Shown piece after piece: positions 62,701-64,000 of a DNA stretch of 64,000 nucleotides. Source of the stretch: an uncultured Porphyromonas sp. GTDB taxonomy: Bacteria; Bacteroidota; Bacteroidia; Bacteroidales; Porphyromonadaceae. The DNA is taken from contig CAJPPK010000005.1 in the NCBI GenBank assembly GCA_905372565.1, forward strand, positions 1 to 64,000, read 5' to 3'. The notes under the pieces were generated by a model. That model did not search any database and was not told the origin of the DNA. It saw nothing but the letters and a program-made list of their open reading frames with translations. The first letter of the stretch is position 1. Each line of letters opens with the position of its first letter. A program made the position numbers and the translations under genes.

Positions 62701-63003
62701 ACCCGAGGCAGCCATGATGTAGATGTTCGTCCCCGTACGATAGCGATCGGAGGTGAAGGCGATGTGCTTGCTGTCGGGGCTCCATACGGGTGAGCTCTCA
62801 TAGGCCGTAGTGGAGGTGAGGCGACGAGCTTCCCCACCCTGAGTAGGGACCGTGTAGATGTCGCCCTGATAGGCGAAGGCGATGGTCTTGCCGTCGGGTG
62901 AGAGAGCGGGGTAACGGAGCCATAGCGGACGCTCCTGAGCTACTGCTGGTAGAGCAAGACTTCCGCTAAGGAGTCCGATGAGGAGGAGTTTTTTCTTGTC
63001 CAT
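59791..63003 (-). CDS. Tricorn-type protease (S41 family) with WD40-like propellers
   Basis: 1070 residues with a signal peptide (to AVAQE, residue ~23), so it is probably periplasmic. Residues ~30-320 and ~325-660 are two TolB/WD40-like beta-propellers (repeated SPDGKxIAF motifs), then a PDZ domain (~770-840) and a C-terminal S41 protease domain (GYVHIPSMGDPSFR, DIRYNGGGRL, CEADYSNAHGTPW). Such enzymes degrade peptides channelled through the propellers. The nucleophile region has Ser followed by Asn where archaeal Tricorn has Ser-Asp. Probably monocistronic. Confidence 0.92.
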   Translation of the reverse strand: MDKKKLLLIGLLSGSLALPAVAQERPLWLRYPALSPDGKTIAFAYQGDIYTVPTQGGEARRLTSTTAYESSPVWSPDSKHIAFTSDRYRTGTNIYIMAASGGEARQLTFHSGTEIPQTFTPDGRYLIYKAHLQDPASSALFPTGLLSELYRIPVSGGRSEQILATPAEAVHISRDGQRILYQEVKSFEMTWRKHHTSSSSLDLLEYDLAKKTYRYVVRHDGEDRNPVYGPTPGSFYFLSERDGRSMNIYEGSLSTTTAPRALTSLSGDPVRFLSSSQDGLLCFGYAGEIYTLVPGQKEHRVPIRIVKDPSAEEELRLSMGRSLGETSVSPDGKQIAFLSRGDLFVTATDYSTTKQITTGSHVNRGVSFGADNRSLVYASNEDGVWDLYLAKIERKEDLNFPNALSISKEKLIPGLRGEKMYPQFSPNGDEVAFLLDRARLMVYNLKTKQTRQITDGKQKLDEEFVWSPNGQWIAFSFIARERGPYTDIGIVAAAGGQPIQNLTNSGYFSSNPRWTHDGNALLFSTNRYGMRSHASWGSQSDQMITFLNRAAYDKYCMNEEDLALLEETEKLAKADSTKTKTTAKKSTDGVIDWTNIDMRIVRLTPHSSHLGDAILTADGKKLYFLSATEAGYDLWVHDMRKKATELKKKLDLSGAFFASDKKGTKFFLLGAQPQTLDPKTDALKSITLGGSRRIDRIKERQVMFEEVVREEEARFYRKDMHGVNWKALTDHYRTFLPYIDNNHDFAEMLSELLGELNVSHTGAGARSSGSMDPTAELGLFLSQTPGVDALRVDEIVAGGPFDNAHTRLVPGSLITALDGVALRASEDYYPLLSDKVGKRFLVSFRTPSGEAVDEVIRPISSSALSRLLYQRWVKQRADEVDRLSHSRLGYVHIPSMGDPSFRTVYSDVLGKYYQRDGIVIDIRYNGGGRLHEDIEAFFTGKYYADQVVRGEQYSRMASRRWTKPSVLVTCEADYSNAHGTPWVYQHLKVGKVVGMPVAGTMTSVNWVTLLDPSLFFGIPAVGFRVLDGRYLENTEMVPDVIVPLDPTKALKGQDSQIEKAVEVLRAEAKK

Positions 63004-63050
63004 ACTACTATGTTTTAGGTATAAGCGTAGGTGGAAGGATAGTCTCTAGC

Positions 63051-63059
63051 TCAAAGATA
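63051..63059 (-). promoter_or_regulatory. -7 promoter box of the Tricorn-type protease gene
   Basis: Minus-strand TATCTTTGA, 48 bases upstream of the start; last base outside the Y consensus. Confidence 0.55.
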
Positions 63060-63199
63060 CGACAAAGGGGGGACTTCTATTAGTCTTCTTGTCGCTCTAG
63101 GCTAGTTGTTATGGCTTCTGCACCCTCCTTACTCGATGTTTGAGGGCTAGATCTAGTGGCGTGAAGGCCATGTAGCTCCTGTAGAGGAGGCGTAAATAG

Positions 63200-63269
63200 C
63201 GAGCAAGCCCCAGCGGATAGGCAGCATCACTCAGTGGAGAGTGGATGCGTGTCCGCTGGGGCTTGCTCG
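63200..63269 (-). terminator. Terminator of the truncated repeat-protein gene
   Basis: Perfect 18-bp arms at 63200-63217 and 63252-63269 (CGAGCAAGCCCCAGCGGA) with a 34-base loop, 30 bases past the stop. Confidence 0.82.
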
Positions 63270-63298
63270 TTAGTGATCTATTGGGTCTATATCGGAGG

Positions 63299-64000
63299 CT
63301 AGTTCTCTAGATAATAGTAGCCGTTCTGGAGGTAGAGCGCATTGCTAGAAGGGACATATTGAGCATTGCTGTTGTAGTTGGCTACGTCCTTATCTGCGAT
63401 GATCTTGTAGTCGAGGTCGAGCAGATCACTGAATGTGATCGAATAGGTCGATCCGTCATAGGTGTAGCGACCATTGAATCCGTAGATCAACTTGCCATCT
63501 ACGTAGTAGCGATAGTGGGCGGAGCCGTGAGCCATGAGCTGGAAGGTCTCCTTGTAGGTCTTCCCATCTGCGTCCCAAGAGGAGACATAGATCTTGCCAT
63601 AGAAGGCAGGAGGGTTCGAGGCCTGGATGGTAGGCACCTGACTAGCGATGCGGAAGTTGGATCCGCCTAGGACGAGATGATCCGCCTGAGTGTCGTAGTG
63701 AGGATTGCTACCGATGAAGAGCTTATCAGCGGTGAGCTCTTGATCACCAGCTCGGAGGTTGGAGAAGGTGATGGCTCCCGTCGTGGCATCATAGGTATAG
63801 TTACCTGTGTAGCGCTTGACCTCACCACCATTCTGGTAGTTGACACCAGAGAGGCTACCATCATTAGCTAGGGTGATCTCTCTACGATAGACGGTCGTCT
63901 GATCCTGTGTTTCGTAGGTGAATGCGTAAGTTTTACCTACGAAAGGCGCATTGATAGCGTGACCAGAGAGGATGAAGGTCTTCCCCCCGAGCGTGAAGGT
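63299..64000 (-). CDS. C-terminal part of a tandem-repeat protein (5' end outside window)
   Basis: The frame is open to base 64000, so only the last 233 residues are seen. They form two related ~110-residue units: each runs from a KxYxxxY/W strand (GKTYAFTYETQ; GKIYVSSWDADGKTY) through a YRREIT/RYYVDGK part to GNYTYDATTGAITFSNL or GRYTYDGSTYSITFSDL and an ADKL/ADKDV ending. This suggests repeated beta-rich domains of an exported protein. I do not recognise the family; it could be a lipocalin-like or adhesin-type repeat. It ends with a strong terminator. Confidence 0.75.
   Translation of the reverse strand, partial: TFTLGGKTFILSGHAINAPFVGKTYAFTYETQDQTTVYRREITLANDGSLSGVNYQNGGEVKRYTGNYTYDATTGAITFSNLRAGDQELTADKLFIGSNPHYDTQADHLVLGGSNFRIASQVPTIQASNPPAFYGKIYVSSWDADGKTYKETFQLMAHGSAHYRYYVDGKLIYGFNGRYTYDGSTYSITFSDLLDLDYKIIADKDVANYNSNAQYVPSSNALYLQNGYYYLEN

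Overview
The window is a gene-dense piece of a Bacteroidota chromosome, most probably Porphyromonas or a close relative. The evidence is a Bacteroidetes-type -7 promoter box (TAnnTTTGY) in front of many genes, clade-specific families (DUF4295 beside rpmB-rpmG, PUR/DUF3276, HU-HIG, HU-CCDC81-like, PCMD lipoprotein, DUF3575, fimbrillin-like lipoprotein, Bat operon), a non-oxidative-pentose-like general gene order typical of the phylum, and a moderately high G+C content. No rRNA, tRNA, CRISPR array, transposase, integrase or phage gene was seen. Species cannot be fixed from the sequence alone.

Layout. 1-2.7 kb: fumarate reductase frdA (cut by the window edge) and frdB. 3.3-7.8 kb (minus): PUR protein, small membrane protein, mtaB, glycosyltransferase, rarA as one operon. 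8.1-10.7 kb: MATE transporter and metallophosphoesterase. 10.9-11.5 kb: rpmB-rpmG-DUF4295. 12.2-15.1 kb: HU-like protein, then a DUF3575 protein with a large lipoprotein. 15.4-29.3 kb: one co-oriented, tightly packed run of thirteen genes, nspC-ftsY-rimO-HU/LysM protein-moxR-DUF58-DUF4381-like-batA-batB/C-batD-batE-PAP2, which looks like a single 14-kb transcription unit. 29.6-36.8 kb: lpdA, fhs, an M3 peptidase, nicotinamidase and carboxynorspermidine synthase. 37.4-39.5 kb: rplS, a PCMD lipoprotein and an outer-membrane barrel on the plus strand. 39.6-44.6 kb: fimbrillin-like lipoprotein and DUF1015-serA-serC. 45.1-48.8 kb: GH92 mannosidase, cobS, cobC. 48.8-51.5 kb: bcp-recA-gmk and rpsU. 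51.9-56.0 kb: a four-gene lic-type phosphorylcholine locus. 56.3-64 kb: FadL-type porin, rpmH, mutY, Tricorn-type protease and a truncated repeat protein.

Two things stand out. First, a lic1-like locus (licD, a nucleotidyltransferase-choline kinase fusion, a LicB-like permease and LicC), predicted to decorate a surface glycan with phosphorylcholine; the fused nucleotidyltransferase domain has lost its nucleotide-binding signature. Second, a family of short phased arrays: five places carry exactly four copies of a 15-bp palindromic unit (GGCACTACTGTTGCC or its reverse complement) at exact 23-bp steps. Four are intergenic, share a CCAACTAGTA anchor, and lie upstream of minus-strand promoters, including both genes of the carboxynorspermidine (spermidine) pathway; the fifth lies inside a coding sequence. 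I know of no description of this element.

Pathway logic: nspC and the distant carboxynorspermidine synthase form the spermidine branch; serC and serA form serine synthesis; frdAB serves anaerobic fumarate respiration; the moxR/Bat run is a cell-envelope stress-type assembly system. Coordinates of starts were adjusted where a signal peptide, promoter or family length argued for it.
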